Source of the DNA: Saururus chinensis
Lineage: Eukaryota; Streptophyta; Magnoliopsida; Piperales; Saururaceae
DNA length: 64,000 nucleotides
NCBI GenBank assembly: GCA_035235625.1
Contig: CP141145.1
Coordinates: forward strand, 7,750,001-7,814,000
Direction: 5' to 3'
Positions 39,201 to 50,021 of the stretch are shown here, in pieces; the first letter of the stretch is position 1; every line of letters starts with the position of its first letter. The translations under genes were made by a program, and so were the position numbers. The notes beneath the pieces are model-generated. The model saw only the letters and a list, made by a program, of their open reading frames with translations. It had not been told where the DNA came from and did no database searches.

Positions 39201-42200
39201 GACCTCAGAGGAATTGAGAAGGGAAGGCAGATTGAAAGAGGACGTTGGAGAAGAAGAGGAGAGTCGAGGAAGAGAAGAGAGGAGTCGGGGAGAGAGAAAA
39301 GGGAGATTAGGGCAAAATAACACTTAATTAATCACTAATTACAGAATCCTAGGCCTAAATAGGTTTGCTGACCTACTGGAGTACATAACAAAACTATCTT
39401 GCTACATAGATAAAATAACCGATTACAAGTAATCACTAATCCCACGACACTTTCCTAACTGCAATTCCTACTAACTGTCCAACTAACATCTTATTAAGGA
39501 CCATAACACTGAACCATAACACCCCACCACCCTGGAAACACGACTTGTCCTCGAGGCGTCCAGTTTGGAAATTGGCTTAGAAAATCGTCTTCAAGAACCC
39601 AGGTGGCATCCTCAAGTGGCTGACCGCGCCATGCAACAAGGACTTTTGTAACAATACGACCCTTTTGGCGAATGCGGCGGGTGTCTTGAATAGAAGCTGG
39701 AAACAAGGCTGGTGGCGCATCCTGAAGTGGTGGAGGTGGTGGACTAGAAGGAGTGATCATAATTGGGTCCCCCACGAACCGATGAAGGCGGGATACATGG
39801 AAGACCGGATGAATGCGAGCTGTAGACGGTAATTGAAACTTATAAGCTACGTTGCCCACCTTGTCAACAATCAAGTAGGGACCATGGAAACGAGGGAGGA
39901 GTTTATTATGGTTGGATGGACATACGAATATTTGTCGATAAGGCTGAAGACGTACATACACCCAATCACCCACAGCAAACTCCCGTTCTGATTGGTGGTG
40001 GTCATAAACTTGTTTTATCCGATTTTGGGCATCCTTGAGATTAAGCTTGAGGTGACGAAGGACTTCATCCCGTTCCTGAAGTGACTGATCAATGGCGCCC
40101 ACATAATTTAACCTGTGTATCCCCATGGCTGAAATCCATATGTAACTGTTTAAAGTCCCAAGTAATGGGTCCAAGATCCTATAGCCACTGTACGCCAAGC
40201 ACAATATCAGCCCCCTTGGTAGGCAGTAGAATCAGATCAATATGGAAGGTATGACAATGGATCACCAAGGGAATGGAGGGGCAGACCCCCTTACTCTGCA
40301 GGTATTGCCCGTCACCAATGAGTACGTCAAAGGAAGCGGACGGTTGAATGGAAATCTTGCGAGCCACTCGGTCATTAATGAAATTGTGGGTGCTACCACT
40401 ATCAATGAGAACAGACACGACCTGTTGCTTAATGTACCCCTCTACCCGAAACGTTTGAGGTTCATAGGATCCGTCAAAGGCATGCAAAGAAATCTCTAAA
40501 ACCCCCTCTGGCTCGTCACCTGGGAAAGTATCACCCGTATCAATGCCTTCCTCCATGATCAAAATAGAGCCGGGGCGCTTGCATTTATGACTAGGCACAA
40601 AACGCTCATCACAATTAAAACAAAGGCCGCGGGAATGGTGGTCCTCCATTTGAGCAGGGGTTAGGCGTCGCATGGGTCTGGAGGTCGGCTGTGCAGGCGG
40701 AGGGTTAGGCTGGACCACTGGTAAAACCCGGTTTCCCTTGCGGAGACGCTCCTCCTGAATACGAGTGAGACGGATTGCTTGGCGCAGGTTGGCAAGCATG
40801 AACTGTCGTACTTCAGCCTGGATATCCTCTCGTAGCCTGCTCACAAATTTAGATAGGAGGGCTGACGGTGTCTCGTCCACTCGGGTGGCCAGCCGCGCAA
40901 AATCTGTTTGGTAGGCATGGATGGTAGAGGTCTGGTGAAGGTTGTGCAAACAGGAAGCGAAGTCTTCATATTCATTTGGGCCAAAGCAAGCACATAGTTT
41001 AGTGACAAGATAGTCCCATAGAATAGAACCCTCTTGTTGCTCGAGTTGTTGAAGCCACACCAAGGCATCGCCCTTGAGGTGGAAAGAAGCGAGAAGTACT
41101 CACTGCTCTGGGTGTGTTCCCTGGTAGGAGAAGAAATGCTCCGCTCGAGAAACTCATTCATTCAGGTTATCCTCTCTTGAATACTCTGGAAAATTAAGTC
41201 GGACAATGCTTGCCTTAGGAGTCGGTCCATATACCCCTTCATCCGCTGCTTCATCTGAATAGATGTCATTATCATGCCACTGAGGAATTGGGGCCGGCTC
41301 ATTGCCCATTACGGATGCAGACGGGGTGTGACTTGGCTTGGCGGCAGTGGCCGGAATCCTCACATCACTGGTGGAGGATGGCGGGAAGGCGGAAGGTGCA
41401 GTTCGGCCTGTCCCTTGGGAAAATAAGGGCGCATGGGGTTGCTGGAGGATCCCCTTGCCATGGGTGCGGGCTGCCGTTGGCGGAGGATGTGCGAATTGAG
41501 GTGGAGCGGGCGCCGAACCTGCTGTGAATGCCACCAAACAGGCAGCCTGGTCCTTTTGTATTTGGTCCAAGGTGGCTTGTTGGCGGTTTGCAGACGATCA
41601 AAGATCAACCTTTAATTCCTGGAGGAAAAGGCGCTGGTTCTCTGCTGATTGAACCTGGATGGCTGAGAGTGCAGCCAGAACGTGGTCCCAGCCCGTGGAT
41701 GACTGGTCTGCTCAGGCGGGCGCCTGGGCAGCGGCGGCCTGTGAAGTTTCCACCACCATGTCTGGGAGCGGACTGGCGTTTGTGTTCGGGAAGGTGGCAG
41801 CAGGGGACTGGGCGGCGGCGGTTTGGTGGGCTGTGGTCGGTGCTGGTTCTGCACCAGAGTTCTCCTAGCCGACAGGTTGGTTTCTCCTCTCGTAGACCCG
41901 TCTGTTTGCCATGGGGAAGAAGGCCTGAGGAAGGACGGGCTCCGATACCAAATTGTTACGACCTCAGAGGAATTGAGAAGGGAAGACAGATTGAAAGAGG
42001 ACGTTGGAGAAGAAGAGGAGAGTTGGGGAAGAGAAGAGAGGAGTCGGGGAGAGAGAAAAGGGAGATTAGGGCAAAATAACACTTAATTAATCACTAATTA
42101 CAGAATCCTATGCCTAAATAGGCTTTGCTGACCTACTGGAGTACATAACAAAACTATCTTGCTACATAGATAAAATAACTGATTACAACTAATCACTAAT

Positions 42201-42546
42201 CCCATGACACTTTCCTAACTGCAATTCCTACTAACTGTCCTACTAACATCTTATTAAGGACCATAACAAATTTCTGATTATTTATATGTGGGAAAAAGCT
42301 AGCTAGAGCTGCAGCTCCCTGGCTGTCAGATCATGGATATATATATATATATATATAAATATAAGAGAGAGAGAGAGCAATTTATATGAGTCCAGGCTCA
42401 CGTGCTATCAGATTTCGAGCTGATGGCACACATAAATCAGTGGGTAGATTGGTTTTTGCACCTTGCACGGTTGGATCTTGATTTGATGGCCCATGATGCC
42501 TAGGCTCATATTTACGTGTGTGAGCCTAGGCTCATATAAACTTTTT

Positions 42547-42578
<32 letters not shown>

Positions 42579-45500
42579 CAGCTCCTTAGACCATGATATG
42601 ATGGCCAGCGTGCTACAGCTCTCACAATTAGCATGGCTGTCAGATCATGGTCCAGGGAGCTGCAGCTCTGGCTAGACATTTTCTCTCTCTATATATAGAC
42701 ATCTCTGTGATGCTAATTGTTTATTAATGAGTTGATCGTGTGTGTGTGTCTCTCTGTGTGTGCCTGTCATAGGCACATCCTAAATAGGGTTAAAGGAAAA
42801 TTCTTTAGGTCAGCCATTTAAGGTCTACAATACTTTGTGGACACAAGTGTTGGACACATCAGGAAAGTCATAGTTGAATTGAGAGGTGGATGTGTAGAAT
42901 AACTTAGAAGAATAGGATTAGAAATGAGTATATTTGTGTTAGGGGATAAACTTAGGGAGTATAGATTGTATTGGTATGGACATAAAGGAAAATTCATTAG
43001 GACAGCAGTTAGGCCTGCAATACTCTATGGAGAAGTGTTGGAGATCTATGGAAAGTCATATAGTTAAACTAAATATAGCTCAAATGACGATGATAAGTTG
43101 GATGTGTGGAATAACCAATAGGAATAGGATTAGAAATGAGAATATTCGTGAGAACATGGGGTAGTGTAGGTAGCATTGTATGGGCATGTTCAAAGGAGTC
43201 CAAGGTATGCTCCGGTAAGAAATTTGGAGGCAGTGCAAGTGGAGTAGGCCAAAAAGGGGGAGAGGGAGACTAAAGAGGACTTGGATGGAGGTAATAAGGA
43301 AGAATATGAGTATACTATATCTCTTACGAAAAAGTTAGCTCAAGACAAGCTAGAGTGGGGGCGTAAGATCCATGTCACCGACTTTAAATTGTTGGGAAAA
43401 TGCGCTTTTTTATTATGATTATCATGAAACTATCCATTGGATTTTTGAATTATATCTTGCTATCCAAAATATAAAAAACCCTTAAAAAATAACAGAACAA
43501 CTTCTGGCCATCCAAGCGAAGCTTAATATTATCTGATAACTGTTTGAGCAGTAATGAAGCAGGAAGTTGCATGCTTTTGAGATTGACTGTCAGTCTTTCT
43601 TATTCGATTTATAGATTCTTAGCCTTCTCTTTTGAACTCCTTGTCTGTTATTTGTTAGAACTTGCATGATCTATTGTTTTATGACTGGACGAATTTTCAA
43701 GATAAACAAAAACTAATTAATCTGTCATTTCAACAATTGTGTGTTACAGTTTTTACACCGGAACAGTTGGCAGAGAAGTACAGCAACTTAGTATTTCTCT
43801 TATATTGCGTCATATTAGTATTTGTTGTTGGTGGCAACCATTATATATACAGGTATTTAGTTGTAAACAAGTACTATTGGAGCAGAAAGGTTTCCTTTTA
43901 CATCATGTTGATGTAATTCACTGTTACACTTCAAAATGAAAACCTTTCAGGAGGGGGGAGCTGCTCTTGTCTTCTTCTGGTCTTGCTCTTGGCCCTTATT
44001 GGCATATGTTGCTGCCTTTTTCCTATGCTGTTGTTTCAGGTGCTGTGGGTTCATGCTCAGTCTTGTTTGCTAAGTCACTGTAAGTTTTCTGATCTATGAA
44101 AGTGCAAGTTGATTTTTGACCGCACAACTAGAGAACAATCTGATGAGACCATGGTTTTGAAAAAAATGTACTCAGTTTCTTTTTTGTATAAATTCAGTAC
44201 TTCTGTGTTTTTTGCAGGTCAAACTTGCTCAGATTGTCTATGGCGAGTCAGTATCAGTTGCATAGCTGGTTTACTTATTCCATGCTTCTATTGTTTCTTA
44301 GTACAGCTGGATTTTGGGTAATGCCTTACATGTCTGAAAACCAATGAAATTTTGAGTGAACACTCCTCAAACATGACTGTAGTTTATATGCAACATCCAA
44401 AACTTGTTTTTAGAATAAAATTCAAGAACATCAAAAACCCTAGAGAAAACTATGTTTCTTCTTTTCAACTTGTACTTATACTTCCATATTTTCACAGATG
44501 GCAAGGCTAAACGAGGGGTTGGCATTATTCGATGCTATTCTTATTGTTCCTATGTTCCAGATTGCCTGGACCTTCTTTTCCATATGTACTGGAATTGTGT
44601 ATTTCCAAGAGTATCAGGTGCAGTTTCCACTTACTGTTTGTCACTATTTTCAATGCCCATTTGATCAAAGTAAATCAAAATTGGTGATTCTTCCTCATAG
44701 GTATTTGATGTGCTGAGAACTATGATGTTCATGTTGGGCATGGGATTTGTCTTTGTAGGAATTTCCTTACTAGCACCTGACGATTCCAAAGGTATTTCAT
44801 TTACCTGAATGCGGTTTAATTTTCAATCATTACATCTCTTACGACCTCACACACAACAGCACCCAACTGTAACTTTTATAACTATTTCAAGTGATGAATA
44901 AAATATGGAATAATGAACAAAATATGAAGAATATATGGCTACTGTTTTTTTCCCTTGGAAGGCATTCTTTTGGACGTTATTAATGAAGCTTTATTGTATG
45001 AATTTTTATTAGGAGTTGAAGCTAAGGATTCCCAATCTTTGGCATCTTCTGGACCTACAATGATGACAACAGATATGAACAGGTATGATGTAAAAATCTC
45101 TACAGTAAAACAATTGGTTCTGGCTGGATCTTGCTGCCTGAAATTTTGGAATACCTCTATTTCCTGATTTTGAAGTAAAAATCAGACATCAAATGATGGT
45201 TATAATTTGTAGGATAGTAAGGATGGCTAAAGTGAAAATTCCAACTCGCTTTTTGCCTATAGGTTTGAAGAACCTCAAATTGAGGAAACAGAAGTGAAAG
45301 ATATAACATCTTTCTTGCATGCTATGGTGGCCAGGGTGACCAACGTTGTAGGCAAAGCAAAGGTAGTTTGTATTTTCAATTATTACCTCTTTTCTTTATG
45401 CTCCAAGTCTTAAGAGAATAACATTCACAATCCTTCTTTTTGCAGACTGCATGCACGATATCGTTAGGTTTAGGTGAGGATACAATCAGTGCTTCTGTTC

Positions 45501-45667
45501 TTGCAATGCCAATGGTGTCTTCAAGAATAACTGGTTTTAGAGGGCGTACTGTTGACCGCGCAAAACTTTTCCGCCTAAGAAGCCCAGACTGGAGTATGAC
45601 CTCAGCAGATGAGGATGATTCACCGGTTCATGAAACAAGCCTTTTGCTTTCTCAAAATCATGTTTAA
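36203..45667 (+). CDS. Probable magnesium transporter, NIPA family (NIPA8-like)
   Basis: Thirteen exons with GT-AG introns: 36203-36295, 37028-37115, 37208-37269, 37809-37894, 37990-38063, 43750-43852, 43951-44079, 44218-44317, 44498-44617, 44701-44791, 45013-45082, 45263-45362 and 45446-45667. The phases fit throughout and give 445 aa with no stop. The protein is a multi-pass membrane protein of the NIPA (DUF803) family, whose animal members carry Mg2+. Conserved stretches include NFGTNLLKLGH, FALGNCLNFISFGYAAQSLL, FTPEQLAEKYSN, FSYAVVSGAVGSCSVLFAKS, DAILIVPMFQIAWTFFSIC and SLLAPDDSK. The C-terminal tail with MPMVSSRITGFRG is what I recall of the Arabidopsis NIPA8 type. Intron 5 (5.7 kb) holds several transposable elements but the exons are intact. 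An in-frame upstream acceptor before exon 11 would add 17 residues. Transport is inferred from the family. Confidence 0.94.
39195..39508 (-). repeat. 3' LTR of the gypsy element in the NIPA intron
   Basis: In plus-strand reading it starts TGTTATGACC and ends GGACCATAACA. A G-rich GGGTGGTGGGGTG, read on the minus strand, lies just inside and is the likely polypurine tract. About 97% identical to the partner LTR at 41954-42268. Confidence 0.95.
41954..42268 (-). repeat. 5' LTR of the gypsy element in the NIPA intron
   Basis: In plus-strand reading it starts TGTTACGACC and ends GGACCATAACA. It borders the primer-binding site on its inner side and the AATTT duplication on its outer side. Confidence 0.95.
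42292..42685. mobile_element. MITE with about 30-bp inverted ends, split by another MITE
   Basis: The left end GAGCTGCAGCTCCCTGG (within 42306-42322) is the exact complement of CCAGGGAGCTGCAGCTC at 42651-42667, and the matching continues outward to GAAAAAGC and its counterpart. CTGTCAGATCATGG-type words form a second inverted pair inside. TA microsatellites at about 42336-42357 and 42550-42577 flank the inner element. Non-coding; superfamily not determined. Confidence 0.75.
42381..42540. mobile_element. Inner MITE nested in the previous one
   Basis: The left end TTTATATGAGTCCAGGCTCA mirrors TGAGCCTAGGCTCATATAAA at the right, with two mismatches. 160 bp, non-coding. It sits between two TA-repeat runs, so it may have inserted into a TA microsatellite. 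Confidence 0.75.
42785..43415 (+). mobile_element. RTE-type LINE 3' tail, partial and partly duplicated
   Basis: Translation gives ISWMCGITNRNRIRNE, then KRGRGRLKRTWMEVIRKNM, matching the C-terminal tail that I recall for plant RTE-type LINE proteins (consensus like MLRWMCG-TRRDKIRNE and RGRPKKTW). A second, poorer copy of the first part lies at 42785-42940, ahead of the main copy at about 42975. Stops interrupt the frame, and only the end of the reverse-transcriptase protein is present. It lies in the same sense as the host NIPA-like gene, inside intron 5. Confidence 0.75.
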
Positions 45668-47183
45668 GGGGGTATCTGTACATTTGGATGTCTGTTACGG
45701 AGAACTAATGTATTTTTTTGTATTCTTTTTATTTTTTATTTTTTTTATGAATGTACAGAAAATTCACACGTGTATGTTGATGGCATCCTTCAGTATTGAG
45801 ATGCGTTTTTTATAGAAGATTGAGCCATTGTCAATCCTATTGCTGCTAATTAAGTGATAGCATGTAAGCATTTTGTATTTGCTTTGTCGGGGGTGACTTA
45901 CAGATGCAAATGGCAATGGATATTAGATCCACTAAGATATTAAAGTTCAACATAGATCTGGGTACACTCATTAAAACTCCTAAAAATTCTGGATTTTTTT
46001 TTATATCAAAATTGCAACCCTATGGTAACTCACATTCTGGATTAAATGCAATAACAAATTGAATAAGCATCCAATTCTAAATTTAAGAAAATTTAGGTCA
46101 TAAAAGGAGTGCTATCTGTCAGAACGTTACAATAGATGCTGAGAAGATTGGTTAAGGATCAAATTATAAGTGATCCCAATGAGGCAAGGAAAATTAGCAG
46201 GTTCTAAGGTAGTAAATTGTGTCGAAGTTGATGAGATGTTCAATTATGTGTTGAAAAGACCTGTAGCACACTTGCAAGGAGGCATTGTCAATGATTTTCT
46301 CAAAGCCCCAATAAAAAAAAGGCAGAACTTGTAGATGTATGTATTATTAAGTAAGAACACTTTTAGATAAATCTCGTCAAAGGCTTACGGCAGAATAATG
46401 GTGCAAAATTCATGCCATCCTCATAAAAGGAAGTTGATGAATCCAATCATATGTGTGGATTAGGCTTTTGGTGTAAAAAAAAAAAGAATAGAAATATCAT
46501 TTTCCTTCCTAAATTTAAGGTTGTGTTATCGACCTTAAACAATTAAAAGAAGGTTTTGATAATAAAAATCCTCCAATTGCCTGAAGTAGATGTTTTAGGG
46601 GTAATTTTATAGATATAATTAGTATAGTTAACATACAACTCATAAGTTAGAATATGAAGTAACCATTTCCCAACTTTCCTAACAACTCAAGCTTTTGGAA
46701 ACAATGGTTATCTTATCTAACATGATATCATGGCCCAAGTTATGAGTTTAGAGTCTTGTTGCCCCCATGTGTGTTTACAAGCAAAGTTTGATGGATGGTT
46801 GCATATGCAAGGGATAATTAGAATACAAAGTAAATACATTTGATAATTCATTACCTAACCGTTTGCGCTTTTGGGAACAACGATCATATAACATATATTG
46901 CATAAAATAAACTTTTGGATACAATAGGACATACTCTTATCTAACAACTGAGTAAACAAAATTCATATTTTAGTCCATCCTAGAGGAACTGAAGAATTCT
47001 TGTTGTTTGGCCCGCAATTTCTGTTGCCCATCCATACCAGAATTGAATTGCAAAGAAGAGCTCCACCAGCTTGAAAGAACAATTTTGAAATGTCTAGCAT
47101 GGTGACAACTGGTCCTTGTCACAAAAAACTCTAGGAAGAATCCACAAGACGAAAATGAAGTATTGTTGGATGGCATTGTGCTG
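45668..47183. other. Spacer between convergent NIPA-like and RRM genes
   Basis: AT-rich, with no gene seen. It should hold the 3' untranslated regions of both genes, which point towards each other. Confidence 0.5.
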
Positions 47184-49672
47184 CTAGGATGTAGATTTGG
47201 CTACTTCAACAAAGATCAGTCTACCACCAATTATCTGTATGATTATAACAAAAAAGTCAAACGAAAATGGTTCCGTTAAAAAACTGAATTTTTTTGTTTC
47301 AATAACAAGAGGAGAAAGCTAGAAAGAAATAATATAGTGAAAAAATAATAATCATAACACCAAGGAAAAACTGAAACAAACATGATATTGTAGGCATTAT
47401 AACATTCAGATTGATCGATTCACTGGAATTATAATGTATGGTCCATATTACAATACCCAGGAATATAACAATGACTATTCAAGGGAGTGGAAAATCATAA
47501 TAATATAAATAAATTAAATACATAGAAGACCTTCAAAAAATGATAAAAATTTAGTACCTATAACATATGCAATATACTTGTGCAATATGACAGAGCTGAT
47601 AATATAAAGTCAAACATACATGTTCATTTGAAAAGGGCTGTAGTCAGACTAATAGAGGGATGCTCTGGAACTCTAGTAGCAACATATTCAGTTCAGGTCT
47701 CAATAGTCGCGGTGTATAAAGTTCTGTAAAATGAACTATGCAGCGATAGAAGGGCAAGATTTCCGTAGTCCGCCTTTCACAAATGAAATATAGAAAAGGA
47801 GGCACTCGGTGGTTTTGTTTATATAAATCATAGTTACCATATTATCATCATCAATACATCCAATTATTCAGAATCTGCATTACTAATGCTATTCAGAAAT
47901 GGAAAATGATATTTTCACAACAAAAACGCACATAAAAAACTCACGAGTTTTGATTGGTCTAGATAAGTGAGCCCATGTGAACTTTGTATAGGGCCCACTT
48001 ATTTAAATCCAATCAAAACTCTTGTGTGAATTTTTGTGGGTGTTTTTGTTGAGGGAATATCTAACCAACAGATACCCGATCCATCATTAGCAATTTGTCA
48101 GTCAACATCATGAAATGAAAATAAAGTAATGCTACTTTTAGCATTTACAAATTAAAATGCATACTCGGTTGTTCATTGCCTTTATTGCCTTTTGTGCTTC
48201 AGCTTCAGACGCATACGACACAAAACCATATCCTTTATGGCGTTTGGTCCTCTGGTCCATGACTAGCCTAGCTACAAATCATAAAAAAGGGAAAACAAAA
48301 GAATGTGTCATGCCAAATTAATGAAGAAGCTCCAAAAGAAAAAAATATTAAGAGGCAGAGAAAGGCAGTCTTTTAGTAGCATCATGGTTTGCTTTCATGT
48401 TTTCCACATGGAATTTCCAATTACACAAACAAGTTATATCCAAATACTTCTGAGTAATGACTCAGCAAAAAGATTAATCGACTTCCAAAACTAAGACTGT
48501 AGACAAATGAAAAGCATAGAAAGGAAATAAGAATCAGGAAAAACTAATTGACATAATTCCAAGTTCTGACTCCGCTGACTGGAGCCACCACATCGGTTGA
48601 CTGATGATAGAAATGCACTCTGAAAAATGATTTCCAACCTCCAACTGGAGTTGTAAATAAATGCATGGAAAAATGTTCAGTAACTTGTTATAATACACTC
48701 GAAAAAACCTATACAAGAAATATTATTATCATTATTATGAACCACATTTCGACTCAAGGAATTTATAGTAGGTGAAGCATGAATTTTATCACCATATTTG
48801 AGGCTCAAGACTTGCAAAGTTGAAAATGCAATTAACCAGAACAACCACGTCACACTAGTAGCCAATGGCATGATAAAAGTCAAACAAATTTCATTCCTTA
48901 TTCAGTGTAATGCATATCTTATTATTCAAGTACGAGGTTAGGGTAACTAAATAAAAATATGATGAATTGGGAATTCATTTTTCTGAATTATGGAAATTCA
49001 ATTATTGATTATCGCAAGATTTACAAGAACCAAAGCCCCCAAAAAAGAAAGTACCTTCAGTGACTTCACCAAATGGTGAAAATGCCTCTTTCAGTTCATC
49101 ATCGGTGGTGTAGAATGGTAGCCCTACGTTATAATTATGAAAAGATCAGAAAAAATATGACCCTTTCAGTGACCATTGTTAATATGCACTCATCCTTAAA
49201 AAGAATCAAAAGGATTCTAAAAGACCACCCAACATGCGGTGAGTCGTTGTGAGACATAGAGTTGCAGATGGAGAGAAGTAATGCAAATTCTAAAAGATAA
49301 AATCATACTTTCTAGCATTTGATTTATATCAGAGAGAGAGAGAGAACGGATTAAACTACGTAGAGATGCAAAAAGTAAAAAGAAATGAACAAATCAGTAG
49401 CTTCAAATAGCATTGGGGATGCAATTTGAAGAATCATGACAAAACAAAAAATCTATTCCGTACCAGAAGGACGAGCGAAGTAATTAGGGTCTGGATGTGT
49501 AAACAAATGCAATAAAAGCACACATTCTAAGTGAAGCCCAGAAATTTGTGAAAGTGAAAAGAGGAAGTAGCATACTCGACACGAAAATCATAGAGCTGAA
49601 TCTTCGCACTGCGGTAAATTGTTTAGAAGACCAGTTTTTACACAAGCACCTCCGAGCCATACTAGTCATCAT
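47184..49672 (-). CDS. Small RRM RNA-binding protein, probably organellar
   Basis: Five exons in order: 49672-49576, 49490-49464, 49123-49055, 48271-48165 and 47234-47184. All junctions are GT-AG and the phases fit, giving 351 nt (116 aa). One RRM fills the protein from about residue 42: LPFYTTDDELKEAFSPFGEV, RNP1 KGYGFVSY (77-84), and the last strand GGRLIFVEVAKSTS. The N-terminus (MMTSMARRCLCKNWSSKQF) has many basic and hydroxylated residues and no acidic ones, as in a mitochondrial or plastid transit peptide. The family includes small organellar RNA-binding proteins, some acting in RNA editing or splicing; the exact role is unknown. The RNP2 region around ARPSGLP is unusual, and the 27-nt second exon should be confirmed. 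ATGs at 49669 and 49660 are alternative starts. Divergent from the PPR gene. Confidence 0.85.
47918..48051. mobile_element. MITE in intron 4 of the RRM gene
   Basis: The left arm CAACAAAAACGCACATAAA...GAGTTTTGATTGG mirrors the right arm CCAATCAAAACTC...GTGTTTTTGTTG. 134 bp, non-coding. No clear target duplication was found, so the superfamily stays open. Confidence 0.75.
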
Positions 49673-50021
49673 CTTCAAGAAGCATGGAGAGGGGTCGTTG
49701 TCTCCTTGTGAGCTGCGTCTGCCCGGACAAGAAGCGGCGGAGAGGAGGGCTGCCTGAAGGGGCGTCACCGGAGGGAGGAACTAGGAAGAGGACGACCAGA
49801 CGAACTTTCTGATGCGCGACACCGATACAGCTGTGCGCCCCTATGGGGTGGTCCCACGGAGACCACACGTGGGCCCGCGCTTGGCCGCGTGCTGCAACCG
49901 TACGCGCGCTGCAAGCGACTCGCTGGCTGACGGTTGCCGTCAAGTCAAGGCGTCCACTCAGTACTTTTGGCCGAGCCGCCGGAGGAGAAGTGAGGAAGGC
50001 GGCCTCCGGCGGCTGGGGTTG
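49673..50021. promoter_or_regulatory. Shared intergenic region of divergent RRM and PPR genes
   Basis: The two start codons (49672 on minus, 50022 on plus) are 349 bp apart and point away from each other. The region is GC-rich and open in the PPR frame back to an ATG at 49812, so part could be translated. A two-way promoter is inferred from the spacing alone; no core element stood out. Confidence 0.5.

Larger units (their letters stand above)
39195..42268 (-). mobile_element. Ty3/gypsy chromovirus-like element (Reina-like), broken
   Basis: Minus orientation, inside intron 5 of the NIPA-like gene. LTRs lie at 39195-39508 and 41954-42268. A perfect 5-bp duplication AATTT (39190-39194 and 42269-42273) shows the copy arrived as one unit. 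TGGTATCGGAGCC next to the 5' LTR is an initiator-Met tRNA primer site with one mismatch. Visible parts are a gag region with a zinc knuckle starting CFNC, a protease motif DSGSTHNF, and an integrase end with a chromodomain-like tail. The copy is far shorter than a complete member and is broken. The LTRs differ at about nine positions plus one single-base gap in 314, roughly 3%, or about one million years at the rate often used for rice. The short LTRs and chromodomain suggest the Reina lineage. Confidence 0.9.

Noticed and set aside
41288-42086. Plus-strand frames overlapping the left-over gag region and LTR
   Set aside because: They are antisense shadows of the minus-strand gypsy element and its purine-rich LTR.
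49812-50021. A 70-codon upstream extension of the PPR frame from the ATG at 49812
   Set aside because: It lacks PPR character and lies in the region shared with the divergent RRM gene. The ATG at 50022 gives a normal N-terminus, but the extension cannot be excluded without transcript data.
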